DNA from: Deltaproteobacteria bacterium
Lineage (GTDB): Bacteria > Desulfobacterota_D > UBA1144 > Nemesobacterales > UBA2774
NCBI GenBank assembly: GCA_040223695.1
Contig: JAVKFU010000013.1
Location: forward strand, 1-59,320
Direction: 5' to 3'
DNA: 59,320 nt
Shown here: piece after piece, positions 52,223 to 59,320 of the stretch
Numbering within the stretch: position 1 is the first letter of the stretch
Layout of the letters: every line of letters starts with the position of its first letter
The notes under the pieces: generated by a model
The model's database searches: none
Seen by the model: only the letters and a program-made list of their open reading frames with translations
Told to the model about the DNA's origin: nothing
Made by a program: the position numbers and the translations under genes

Positions 52223-54153
52223 CTCTGTTCTACCTCCCTCCAAGTTTGAGGATCAAGTTCATTTTCTATATGGCTTACAAACTCCTCGACCTTCATCGGA
52301 GAAATATTCTCGCCTCCCAGCTTTCTCGGAGCCACAGTTCCCGACTCCATCTCCTTTTTGCCTACAACAAGGAGGTAGGGAATCTTCTCAAGCTGCGCTT
52401 CTCTGACCTTTAATCCGAGCTTCTCGTTTCTTATGTCTTTTTCTGCTCTTATATCTCTACCTCTCAAGACTTTATATATCTCTTCCGCATACGGCGCTTG
52501 CTCGTCCCCTATGGTAGCAATACGCACCTGAACGGGACTCAGCCATACCGGAAAGGCCCCGCCGTAATGCTCTATGAGTACGCCGAAAAACCTCTCCATA
52601 GACCCGAATATGGCCCGGTGAATCATTATAGTTCTATGGCGGCTGTTATCCTCACCGATAAAACTCATATCGAACCTATCGGGAAGGTTAAAATCTACCT
52701 GAACTGTCGAGCACTGCCAAGCTCTGCCTAAAACATCTTTTATCTTGATATCGATTTTTGGACCGTAGAAGGCGCCGCCGCCCTCATCAATCTCGTAATC
52801 AATTCCCTTGGCCTCAAGAGCGTTCTTTAACGCGGCCGTCGCCCTGTCCCAGCCTTCCTCGGTACCGACAAATTTCTCGGGCATGGTAGAGAGATAGATC
52901 TCGTAATCGTCAAAACCGAATGTTTTCAGGAATAGAACGGTCAGATCAAGAACTCCGATCACCTCTTCTTCAATCTGATCGGGCCTGCAGAATATATGCG
53001 CGTCGTCCTGTGAGAATCCCCTTACCCTTAGAAGGCCGTGCAGCACCCCCGAGCGCTCGTAACGGTAAACCGTTCCTATCTCCGCCCACCTGAGCGGCAG
53101 GTCCCTGTAGCTTCTTATCGCCGTCTTGTAGATCATTATATGAAAGGGGCAATTCATGGGTTTTATCTGATATTCGGTATTGTCGACTTCCATGCGGGGG
53201 TACATGTTCTCATTGTAGAAATCGAGGTGTCCGCTGGTTTTCCACAGGTCTATTTTTGCTATGTGAGGGGTGTAGAGCAGCTCGTAACCGTAACGCTCGT
53301 GCTGTTCGCGCCAGAAATCCTCGATCACACGCCTTATTCTCGAGCCTTTGGGGTGCCAGAGAACAAGCCCGGCGCCCGTCTCGTCCTGAATAGAGAAGAG
53401 ATCGAGCTCCCTGCCCAGTTTGCGATGGTCCCGTTTTTTAGCCTCCTCAAGCTTGTTAAGATACTGTTTTAATTCCTTATTATTCCAGAAAGCGGTGCCG
53501 TATATACGCTGGAGCATGGGGTTCCTTTCGTCCCCTCTCCAGTAAGCGCCCGCAGTGCTGAGGAGCTTAAAGGCCTTGACATGAGCCGTGGACGGCGCGT
53601 GAGGGCCCCTGCAGAGGTCATGCCACTCTCCCTGCTCGTAGATGGTAATCTCCTCACCTGACGGAAGGTCCTTTATTATCTCGACTTTGTAGTTTTCCCC
53701 CTCATTCTCAAATACACCGATCGCGCTTTCTCTGGAGACCTTTTTCCTGACGAGCGGTTTTTTCTCCCCGACTATCTCTTTCATCCTCATTTCTATTTTT
53801 TCCAGATCTTCAGGGGTAAAACCGCGGGAATATTCAAAGTCGTAATAAAATCCGTTCTCTATAACAGGTCCTATTGTTACCTTGGCTTCGGGGAACAGGG
53901 ACTGAACGGCTTCGGCCATTATATGGGCCGCTGTATGCCTTATGAGCGCGAGACCCTCTTCGGAACCCGTTTTAACTGGATATACAGAGGAATCAGTCTT
54001 GATCTCAAACCAGAAATCTACAAGCTCCCCGTTTACCTTCGCGCCAACGGTACTGTTCTCCATACCTAAAGAATTTATGATTTCCCCGACGGCGGTGCCT
54101 TTGGGAAAGGTTTTCTCCGCTCCGTCGGGAAGGCTGATCTGTACTTCTTCCAT
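52219..54153 (-). CDS. thrS: Threonyl-tRNA synthetase
   Basis: Charges tRNA-Thr. The 644-residue protein starts at the ATG at 54153 (a TTG at 54162 is an alternative). The order is TGS domain (about 1-62), editing domain with HTAAHIMAEAV, catalytic domain with MNCPFHIMIYK, VRGFSQDDAHIFC and YGPKIDIKI, and anticodon-binding domain. It starts 16 nt after a tRNA-Val gene on the same strand and its stop overlaps the ATA start of infC. No T-box leader fits in front. Confidence 0.98.
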   Translation of the reverse strand: MEEVQISLPDGAEKTFPKGTAVGEIINSLGMENSTVGAKVNGELVDFWFEIKTDSSVYPVKTGSEEGLALIRHTAAHIMAEAVQSLFPEAKVTIGPVIENGFYYDFEYSRGFTPEDLEKIEMRMKEIVGEKKPLVRKKVSRESAIGVFENEGENYKVEIIKDLPSGEEITIYEQGEWHDLCRGPHAPSTAHVKAFKLLSTAGAYWRGDERNPMLQRIYGTAFWNNKELKQYLNKLEEAKKRDHRKLGRELDLFSIQDETGAGLVLWHPKGSRIRRVIEDFWREQHERYGYELLYTPHIAKIDLWKTSGHLDFYNENMYPRMEVDNTEYQIKPMNCPFHIMIYKTAIRSYRDLPLRWAEIGTVYRYERSGVLHGLLRVRGFSQDDAHIFCRPDQIEEEVIGVLDLTVLFLKTFGFDDYEIYLSTMPEKFVGTEEGWDRATAALKNALEAKGIDYEIDEGGGAFYGPKIDIKIKDVLGRAWQCSTVQVDFNLPDRFDMSFIGEDNSRHRTIMIHRAIFGSMERFFGVLIEHYGGAFPVWLSPVQVRIATIGDEQAPYAEEIYKVLRGRDIRAEKDIRNEKLGLKVREAQLEKIPYLLVVGKKEMESGTVAPRKLGGENISPMKVEEFVSHIENELDPQTWREVEQR

Positions 54154-54169
54154 GTTATCCAATATCGCG

Positions 54170-54244
54170 TGGTGAGCACGGCAGGATTTGAACCTGCGAC
54201 CTCTTGCGTGTCAAGCAAGCGCTCTCCCCCTGAGCTACGCGCTC
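54170..54244 (-). tRNA. tRNA-Val (anticodon GAC)
   Basis: A 75-nt cloverleaf on the reverse strand. The acceptor GAGCGCG pairs with CGTGCTC with one G-U. The D-arm is GCTC...GAGC, the anticodon stem CTTGC/GCAAG with loop TTGACAC, and the T-arm GCAGG-TTCAAAT-CCTGC. Discriminator A and an encoded CCA follow. Anticodon GAC reads GUC/GUU valine codons. It is 16 nt upstream of thrS and probably co-transcribed. Confidence 0.95.
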
Positions 54245-54265
54245 AAAAATTTCCCAGAACCCTTA

Positions 54266-54294
54266 ATTTTCTTATATAAAACAGGAGCTGTCAA
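54266..54294 (-). promoter_or_regulatory. Putative promoter of the tRNA-Val/thrS operon
   Basis: Reverse strand TTGACA (54294-54289), a 17-bp spacer and GAAAAT (54271-54266). The start would be near 54259, about 15 nt before the mature tRNA 5' end. The -35 is perfect; the -10 matches 4 of 6. Confidence 0.45.
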
Positions 54295-54360
54295 GACTCG
54301 CGTTGCTTTGATTTTGTTGCTCTGGATTTAAATTGTTGGTAAGATAACGCTGTACTCAGC

Positions 54361-54435
54361 TGGGGCGTCGTCTAATTGGCAGGACTCAGGCCTTTGGAGC
54401 CTGCTGTGGAGGTTCGAGTCCTCCCGCCCCAGCCA
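54361..54435 (+). tRNA. tRNA-Gln (anticodon TTG)
   Basis: A 75-nt cloverleaf. The acceptor TGGGGCG pairs with CGCCCCA, the anticodon stem CAGGC/GCCTG holds loop CTTTGGA with anticodon TTG, and the T-arm is GGAGG-TTCGAGT-CCTCC. The CCA end is encoded. It is transcribed right, divergent from the tRNA-Val/thrS operon. Confidence 0.95.
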
Positions 54436-54638
54436 CATTATTCAGCGCAGATTATTTCGGAGCAGCACACCAAGCAGAAATCGTCAAGTGAATTCAGCCT
54501 TTTCTTCTCACCGACGGACCATCATCGTAATTGCCGATGGTTATGTGCCCGGGGTATTATATATCAGGATCTTTGTGCGTTTAATCGTTTATTTCGTAAA
54601 AACTTTTTCCTTATTCATATATTTATCAAGGTGCTCTA

Positions 54639-56804
54639 ATGTCATCCGGAAGTCAGGATAAACTCAACCCCTCTCAGTCAGAGGCCGTTAAACATGCGGG
54701 CGGCCCACTGCTCGTTCTCGCGGGCGCGGGTTCGGGAAAAACAAAAATTATCACCGAAAGAATCGCCTATCTGATCAATAATCAACAAGTAAGCCCCTCC
54801 AATATACTGACCGTAACATTTACTAATAAAGCTGCGAACGAGATGAAGCAAAGGGTGAGCCGGCTGATCGATAACCGGTCCGTAAACTTGTGGATAGGAA
54901 CCTTTCACAGCATATGCGTCAAAATTTTAAAGAGAGAAATAGAGAATCTCGATGGTTTCAAAAATAATTTCATAATCTACGACGAGAGCGATCAAATAAA
55001 GCTGATAAAGGAATGCATGGCCAGGCTGAATATCGGTGAGCGCGCATTCGAACCGAGGTCGGTAAGGTCAAAGATAGACGGCGCGAAGAACAGGGGAGTG
55101 AGCCCGGGAGAGCTTGGCGCGAATATATACGACGACAGAATCTCGAAGATATACGACCTCTACGAACAGGAATTAAGAAAGCTGAACGCTCTTGACTTCG
55201 GAGACCTGCTTTATGTTACGGTAAACCTGTTCGAGAAAAAGCCGGAAGTTCTGAGCAAATATCAGGGGCTTTTCAAGCATGTCCTGGTCGACGAATACCA
55301 GGACACGAACCATATGCAGTACAAATTGGTGGAGCTGCTTTCGAGGAGGCATAAAAATATTTTTGTCGTCGGGGACGACAATCAGTCGATATACGGCTGG
55401 AGGGGCGCCGACATAACGAACATATTAAACTTCGAGAGAGATTATCCGGACGCCAGAATAGTAAAACTCGAAAAGAACTACAGGTCTACAAAAACCATCC
55501 TACAGGCCGCAAATCAGCTGATTCTAAAGAATAGACGCAGACACGACAAGAACCTTTGGACAGAGAACCCGGAGGGAGAACAGCTGGTTTATTACGAAGC
55601 GAGGGACGAGCGGGATGAGGCAAAATACGTGGTCTCACAGATAGTGTCCGAAATTTCAAAGTCGGGATATTCATACAAGGACATAGCCGTATTTTTCAGG
55701 ACGAACAACCAGTCGAGACTCTTAGAGGAAGAGTTCCTCCGGCGGAACGTCCCCTATACGATAGTAGGCGGAATCGGCTTTTACCAGAGAGCCGAAATTA
55801 AAGACGTGATGGCGTTTCTCAAGGTGATCGCGAACCCGCTTGACAATATAAGCCTTAGGAGGATTATAAACGTCCCGCCCCGGGGTATCGGAAAGGGGAC
55901 AGTCGATAAATTAGAGGAAATTTCCAGAGAAGAAGGCGTCTCGTTATTCGACTCCATGCGGACAGCTCTCAGAAACGAAGCTCTGCCTAAAAGAGCGTCC
56001 GCAAACCTCGAAAGATTCCTGAAACTAATGGATGAGCTGATTGGATTCGGCGAGAAGCGCGAAATAGGAAAGCTCCTGGATTTCGTGCTTCAGAAAACTG
56101 GCTATCTGGAAATTCTGGAAAGGGAAGAGGAGAGAAGGGAGAACGTGGGAGAAATACTGAACCTGGCCGCGGAATTCGAAAATGAAGAAGAGGACGCCTC
56201 TCTCCATAACTTTCTGGACTGGGTTTCGCTCGCAAGCGACGTAGACAGGTTTAACGATAAAGACGACAGGGTAGCGCTTATGACTCTCCACTCCGCAAAG
56301 GGACTCGAATTTCCCGTGACTTTTATAATCGGGATGGAAGAGAACCTCATTCCTCATTTTAATTCAGCTAAAAACGGAGAAATAGAAGAGGAGAGGAGGC
56401 TTTTCTACGTGGGCCTCACGCGCGCCAAGGAAAAAGTGTATCTTACAAGCGCCTCAAAAAGGAGGGTCTTCGGAAAAGAGGAGAGACCGGCGCCTTCCCG
56501 GTTTATTAGCGAAATTCCAAACGATCTTTTAATCTGGAATAACTATTACTCAGGACTGTATAAGGAAGTCGGTAAACGAGCATACCACCAACAAAAGCTG
56601 ATAAAATCCGAGGCGGGGGTTACTCAAAAATCCACCAATGCCAAAAACGGCGGAAGATACAGGATCGGGCAAATTATAGATCATCCGTCATTCGGGCAGG
56701 GGGTAGTAAAGAGAGTCGAGGGTACGGGCGGGAGTGCGAAAGTCACGATCTCCTTTCCCGGTTATGGAATAAAAAAGATTATAGCAAGTTATCTGGAAGG
56801 GTGA
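54639..56804 (+). CDS. pcrA: ATP-dependent DNA helicase PcrA/UvrD
   Basis: A 721-residue SF1A 3'-5' helicase for nucleotide excision and mismatch repair and recombination control. Motif I is LAGAGSGKTKIITERIAYL, motif II VDEYQDTN, motif III GDDNQSIYGWRGAD, motif IV NYRSTKTIL, motif V VALMTLHSAKGLEFP and motif VI EERRLFYVGLTRAKE. The C-terminal 50 residues form a Tudor-like domain (IGQIIDHPSFGQGVV) that contacts RNA polymerase in PcrA/UvrD. AAGGTG precedes the ATG. Confidence 0.96.
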   Translation: MSSGSQDKLNPSQSEAVKHAGGPLLVLAGAGSGKTKIITERIAYLINNQQVSPSNILTVTFTNKAANEMKQRVSRLIDNRSVNLWIGTFHSICVKILKREIENLDGFKNNFIIYDESDQIKLIKECMARLNIGERAFEPRSVRSKIDGAKNRGVSPGELGANIYDDRISKIYDLYEQELRKLNALDFGDLLYVTVNLFEKKPEVLSKYQGLFKHVLVDEYQDTNHMQYKLVELLSRRHKNIFVVGDDNQSIYGWRGADITNILNFERDYPDARIVKLEKNYRSTKTILQAANQLILKNRRRHDKNLWTENPEGEQLVYYEARDERDEAKYVVSQIVSEISKSGYSYKDIAVFFRTNNQSRLLEEEFLRRNVPYTIVGGIGFYQRAEIKDVMAFLKVIANPLDNISLRRIINVPPRGIGKGTVDKLEEISREEGVSLFDSMRTALRNEALPKRASANLERFLKLMDELIGFGEKREIGKLLDFVLQKTGYLEILEREEERRENVGEILNLAAEFENEEEDASLHNFLDWVSLASDVDRFNDKDDRVALMTLHSAKGLEFPVTFIIGMEENLIPHFNSAKNGEIEEERRLFYVGLTRAKEKVYLTSASKRRVFGKEERPAPSRFISEIPNDLLIWNNYYSGLYKEVGKRAYHQQKLIKSEAGVTQKSTNAKNGGRYRIGQIIDHPSFGQGVVKRVEGTGGSAKVTISFPGYGIKKIIASYLEG

Positions 56805-56904
56805 TTAATACTAAGCGGTCCTCTCTTGGTCTTTTTTGAATCGGAAGTACTGAGAGGCCTGAGAACAACTCTTATTATTCTGAAGAAACTGCAAGATAAA
56901 AAAA

Positions 56905-56930
56905 GATTTCTCGCGCCGCTCGAAATGACA
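56905..56930. repeat. Dispersed-repeat-like fragment (CTCGAAATGACA type)
   Basis: GATTTCTCGCGCCGCTCGAAATGACA resembles a repeat seen between genes in many environmental bacteria (form GATTTCTCGCTTCGCTCGAAATGACA). It stands in the 431-bp spacer between pcrA and selO, together with three other repeat-like elements. Confidence 0.4.
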
Positions 56931-56942
56931 CCTCCGCCTTAA

Positions 56943-56965
56943 TCCTCCCCCATCAAGGGGGAGGA
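56943..56965. repeat. Perfect hairpin repeat (TCCTCCCCC/GGGGGAGGA)
   Basis: Nine-bp arms TCCTCCCCC and GGGGGAGGA flank the loop ATCAA. The composition matches the CCCCCT/AGGGGG intergenic elements of many draft genomes. No T-run follows, so it is not a typical terminator. Confidence 0.5.
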
Positions 56966-57013
56966 AATTACCGGTACAAGGAAAGAGGGGGTGGAAGAAT
57001 TGATGAAGGGGGG

Positions 57014-57037
57014 CATCCTTCGACTAGGCTCAGGATG
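57014..57037. repeat. Dispersed-repeat-like hairpin (CATCCTTCGAC...AGGATG)
   Basis: CATCCT (57014-57019) and AGGATG (57032-57037) are complementary and enclose TCGACTAGGCTC. The pattern CCTTCGAC-aggCTCAGGATGAA is a known type of intergenic repeat in environmental bacteria. Confidence 0.45.
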
Positions 57038-57156
57038 AAGAGGTAAGAAAAAAACCAAATCCCCCTTTTGTTTGATTTCAAAAATGCAGTGCCATGGCCA
57101 GTGAGCTTCAGTGTTTTTAACCAAGAGCATCCGATACCTCTGATTTGTCGGTATCA

Positions 57157-57178
57157 TTCCCCTTTTTCTAAGGGGGAA
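57157..57178. repeat. Hairpin repeat (TTCCCCTT/AAGGGGGAA)
   Basis: TTCCCCTT pairs with AAGGGGGAA with one bulged G. It is the second polyC/polyG element in this spacer. It lies about 58 bp from the 3' end of selO on the other strand. Confidence 0.45.
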
Positions 57179-57235
57179 ATATTATATATTATGATGAGAG
57201 GCGCTAAAATATTCGCCCCCCGCATGTTTTTTATC

Positions 57236-58705
57236 TTAAGAAGAGCAGCTTATCACGAGGCTACGCGCCCACTCGGGAGCGGGTTCCGAGTACCGTTCCA
57301 ACTCCGGCTGCTCGCTGAATGGATTCTTGAGTAAATTATGAAGGAGCGCGATTTCCGTGTAATCCCGCTCCTGCTCTGCTTTTCTTATCGCCTGCTCAGC
57401 AAGATAATTTCGGAGAATGTATTTCGGATTAACTGAATCCATCATCTTCTTTCGCTCGGCGTCACTGCTATTCTCCGCTCTCAAACGCTTTTTATAAGAC
57501 GCGCTCCATTTTTCAAATCGCGCCTCGTTTTTAAATATCCCGGCAGTATCTTTAACGCCTCCGAAGCCCTCTGCTGAAAACCCGCTGAGACTCCTGAAAA
57601 AATTCGTATAGTCTGCTCTGCCCTCCTCAAGCAAATTAAGCAGCTCCTGTATCAATTCGCCGTCCTCAGGCATAATCTCCTCAAACCCGAGCTTTCTACG
57701 CATAATTTCAAAGTAACTCTCCCCGTAGCGTTTCTTGAAAGATTCAAGAATTTCCTGGGATATCTCACGCGGCATAAGAGCGCTTAAAGATTTGGCCAGC
57801 TTCCTCAGATTCCATAGCGCGATGGCCGGCTGATTGGAAAATGAGTATCTGCCGAAATGATCAGAGTGATTGGGTATGTAGCCGGGATCGTACTCCTCTA
57901 CGAACCCGAAGGGGCCGTAGTCGATAGTGAGTCCGGTTATGGACATATTATCCGTGTTCATTACACCGTGGGTGAAACCGCAGGCCTGCCAGAGCGCGAT
58001 CAGCCCGGCGGTTCTTCCGACCACTTCACCCAGAAAGAGAGCATATTTATCATCTTCTTCTACAAATCGGGGGAAATGATTTTCTATGACATAGTCAGCG
58101 AGCAGTTTTACATGCTCGTGTTTGTCCTCGTAGTAAAATGCCTCGAAAGAGCCGAAACGGACGTGGGTTTCCGCTACCCTGAGCATCATTGCCCCGGTCT
58201 CGGGAGTCTCGCGCTCCACCCTTTCGCTGCTCCCTATGATACAGAGCGCCCGCGTTGTCGGAATACCGAGACCGTGCATCGCCTGCGAGCAAAGATACTC
58301 CCTCACGGTCGATCTTAAAACCGCTCTTCCGTCAAAGACCCGTGCGTATTTCGTTCTTCCCGCACCCTTTAAATGAAGGTCCCATTTCTCCCCTTTTGAA
58401 TTCCTTACCTCGCCGAGAAGTATCGCCCTTCCGTCCCCGATATCGGGATTGTATACGCCGAACTGATGCCCTGTGTAGTACATCGCTATGGGTCGTGACC
58501 CAGGGATTAATCTTTTACCGGAGAAGTAATCGACAAACTCCGGATCATACACCACCGACGGGTCGAGCCCGATTAATGACGCCGCGTCCGGATTGAAACT
58601 CACGAGATGAGGGGTCTCAAACGGCGTGGGGTTCACCGGCTGATAAAACTCTTCCGGCAGCCTGCTGTATGTATTGTCGAATTCAAGCTCGTGTAATTTT
58701 CGCAT
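57236..58705 (-). CDS. selO: Protein adenylyltransferase SelO (YdiU family)
   Basis: A 489-residue pseudokinase-fold enzyme that transfers AMP from ATP to Ser/Thr/Tyr residues of proteins, linked to redox stress. AMYYTGHQFGVYNPDIGDGRA, HLKGAGRTKYARVFDGRAVLR, MLRVAETHVRFGSFE and the metal site NTDNMSITGLTIDYGPFGF are intact. The C-terminus SCSS carries Cys487 where eukaryotic SelO has selenocysteine. A 19-bp palindrome stands 8 bp before the start. Confidence 0.95.
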   Translation of the reverse strand: MRKLHELEFDNTYSRLPEEFYQPVNPTPFETPHLVSFNPDAASLIGLDPSVVYDPEFVDYFSGKRLIPGSRPIAMYYTGHQFGVYNPDIGDGRAILLGEVRNSKGEKWDLHLKGAGRTKYARVFDGRAVLRSTVREYLCSQAMHGLGIPTTRALCIIGSSERVERETPETGAMMLRVAETHVRFGSFEAFYYEDKHEHVKLLADYVIENHFPRFVEEDDKYALFLGEVVGRTAGLIALWQACGFTHGVMNTDNMSITGLTIDYGPFGFVEEYDPGYIPNHSDHFGRYSFSNQPAIALWNLRKLAKSLSALMPREISQEILESFKKRYGESYFEIMRRKLGFEEIMPEDGELIQELLNLLEEGRADYTNFFRSLSGFSAEGFGGVKDTAGIFKNEARFEKWSASYKKRLRAENSSDAERKKMMDSVNPKYILRNYLAEQAIRKAEQERDYTEIALLHNLLKNPFSEQPELERYSEPAPEWARSLVISCSS

Positions 58706-58712
58706 ACGGTCA

Positions 58713-58731
58713 ATTAATCCTTAGGATTAAT
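58713..58731. promoter_or_regulatory. Perfect palindrome before selO
   Basis: ATTAATCCT-T-AGGATTAAT, perfect 9-bp arms with a 1-bp centre, ends 8 bp before the selO start codon. The position suggests an operator for a dimeric repressor or control of ribosome access. No regulator gene is adjacent. Confidence 0.45.
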
Positions 58732-58877
58732 ATACATATTGAGGGCAAAAACAGTTAACGCCGCAGGACGGACAATTAGAAACCCGTCCGTAATCATTGT
58801 ATATTTAAGTCCGCACGCAGGCCGTCAATGAATAAACCGCGGGCCAGGAATTGGTATCATATTCAAAAGATTAATAT

Positions 58878-59168
58878 ATGAAACACAGAAAGAATAAAAT
58901 AAAACGCCAGCACAGCATAATTAAAGGGCTTCAAAATTTCCTGGAAACGAATGTTTCGCCGAATGAGTTTGTCGAGTCGGTAATTCCGGGTGAAATCAAG
59001 GTCGGAAAAACGACCGGCGAAAACCTGGTGGTTCGTTACAAGTACGCCACAGTGAGCGGGGCGAAATTAATCGCAAGAAGCGGGAATTCGGTGCAGGAGG
59101 TATTTGTTGTTACGAGTGAGCCCGAAAAGCTAAAAGAGATAATTGCGAATTCCCAGAAAAGGGGTTAA
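58878..59168 (+). CDS. DUF2103 family protein
   Basis: A 96-residue basic protein. HSIIKGLQNFLET, then SVIPGEIKV and the ending KLIARSGNSVQEVFVVTSEPEKL match DUF2103, sometimes annotated as predicted metal-binding. The N-terminus MKHRKNKIKRQ is strongly basic. The function is unknown; nucleic-acid contact is possible. Its stop overlaps that of the convergent dnaE end by 3 bp. Confidence 0.82.
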   Translation: MKHRKNKIKRQHSIIKGLQNFLETNVSPNEFVESVIPGEIKVGKTTGENLVVRYKYATVSGAKLIARSGNSVQEVFVVTSEPEKLKEIIANSQKRG

Positions 59169-59320
59169 ACGAATCTCAAGCAGTTTTTCCCCAACAGGCT
59201 CTCAACCTCACTAATAAAATTATCCTGGACATCTACACGCACGTCCCCTACCTCTAGAACCGCTTCACAGGTTTCCGTCGACAGGTGCAGATGGACCATG
59301 GAATCACCGGGATAGCTGTT
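59165..59320 (-). CDS. dnaE: DNA polymerase III alpha subunit, C-terminal end (partial at right edge)
   Basis: A reverse-strand frame enters from the right edge and ends in TAA at 59165-59167. The last 51 residues include NSYPGDSMVHLHLSTE, EVGDVRVDVQDNF and EVESLLGKNCLRFV, which follow the closing pattern of DnaE (YPGDxPVxLHL...LGDxxRVxPxxxF...EVExLLG). The body of the gene lies outside the window. Confidence 0.75.
   Translation of the reverse strand, partial: NSYPGDSMVHLHLSTETCEAVLEVGDVRVDVQDNFISEVESLLGKNCLRFV

Overview
This is a chromosomal window from a bacterium with moderate GC content. It carries single-copy housekeeping genes (infC-rpmI-rplT, thrS, tsaD, ispH, thiC, folB/folK, pcrA, the 3' end of dnaE), two tRNA genes with encoded CCA ends, lipoproteins with lipoboxes, and two sigma-70-type promoters close to consensus. 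I see no rRNA, CRISPR array, transposase, integrase or phage gene. The gene set (MEP isoprenoid pathway, exported lipoproteins, a perfect sigma-54 promoter, a fused transaldolase/phosphoglucose isomerase, a deoxyhypusine-synthase-like protein) suggests a Gram-negative, probably uncultivated lineage of Desulfobacterota/Dadabacteria type. That placement is inference only.

Layout. 0-8 kb: end of an unknown gene, thiC, tsaD, a Dabb protein, an ABC half-exporter with an unusual ATPase domain, and a translationally coupled sugar kinase plus nucleotidyltransferase. 8-10 kb: a MarR regulator with a cysteine-rich tail and a group-2 sigma factor gene, linked by three copies of one operator motif. 10-20 kb: carbonic anhydrase, ispH, SDR, P-loop kinase, MFS and TSUP transporters, a purine permease. 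18-21 kb: a polyamine cluster (aguB, aguA, deoxyhypusine-synthase-like). 21-33 kb: a leftward operon for essentially the whole pentose phosphate pathway, headed by a polyphosphate-glucokinase-like gene and containing zwf, pgl, gnd, rpe, rpiA, tal-pgi and tkt. 33-35 kb: a pteridine-reductase-like SDR with folB and folK. 35-43 kb: a Tgs1-like methyltransferase, a GH113-like protein, a Mut7-C nuclease, a flavin monooxygenase, membrane and exported proteins, an inositol monophosphatase, a PspC protein and a gamma-glutamylcyclotransferase-like protein. 43-51 kb: an FlK-like thioesterase with a haloacid dehalogenase, the second ABC half-exporter, a lipoprotein, a self-regulated TetR gene, an aminotransferase, an M48 protease and an EndoIII-like glycosylase. 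51-59 kb: thrS-infC-rpmI-rplT read from a tRNA-Val, then tRNA-Gln, pcrA, a repeat-rich spacer, selO, a DUF2103 gene and the end of dnaE.

The most interesting signals are regulatory. (1) The 411-bp gap at 40828-41238 lies between two leftward genes. It holds a consensus sigma-54 promoter pointing right, two upstream inverted repeats, and a 15-bp GAAA-capped hairpin with a T-rich tail, which together define a candidate small RNA of about 145 nt. (2) The MarR regulator at 8.1 kb appears to repress itself and the sigma factor gene behind it. (3) Two ABC half-transporters 40 kb apart have complementary defects in their ATP sites, as expected for the halves of one heterodimeric exporter. Also notable are an ATA start codon for infC fused to the thrS stop, and a secreted protein whose start is probably not ATG, GTG or TTG.
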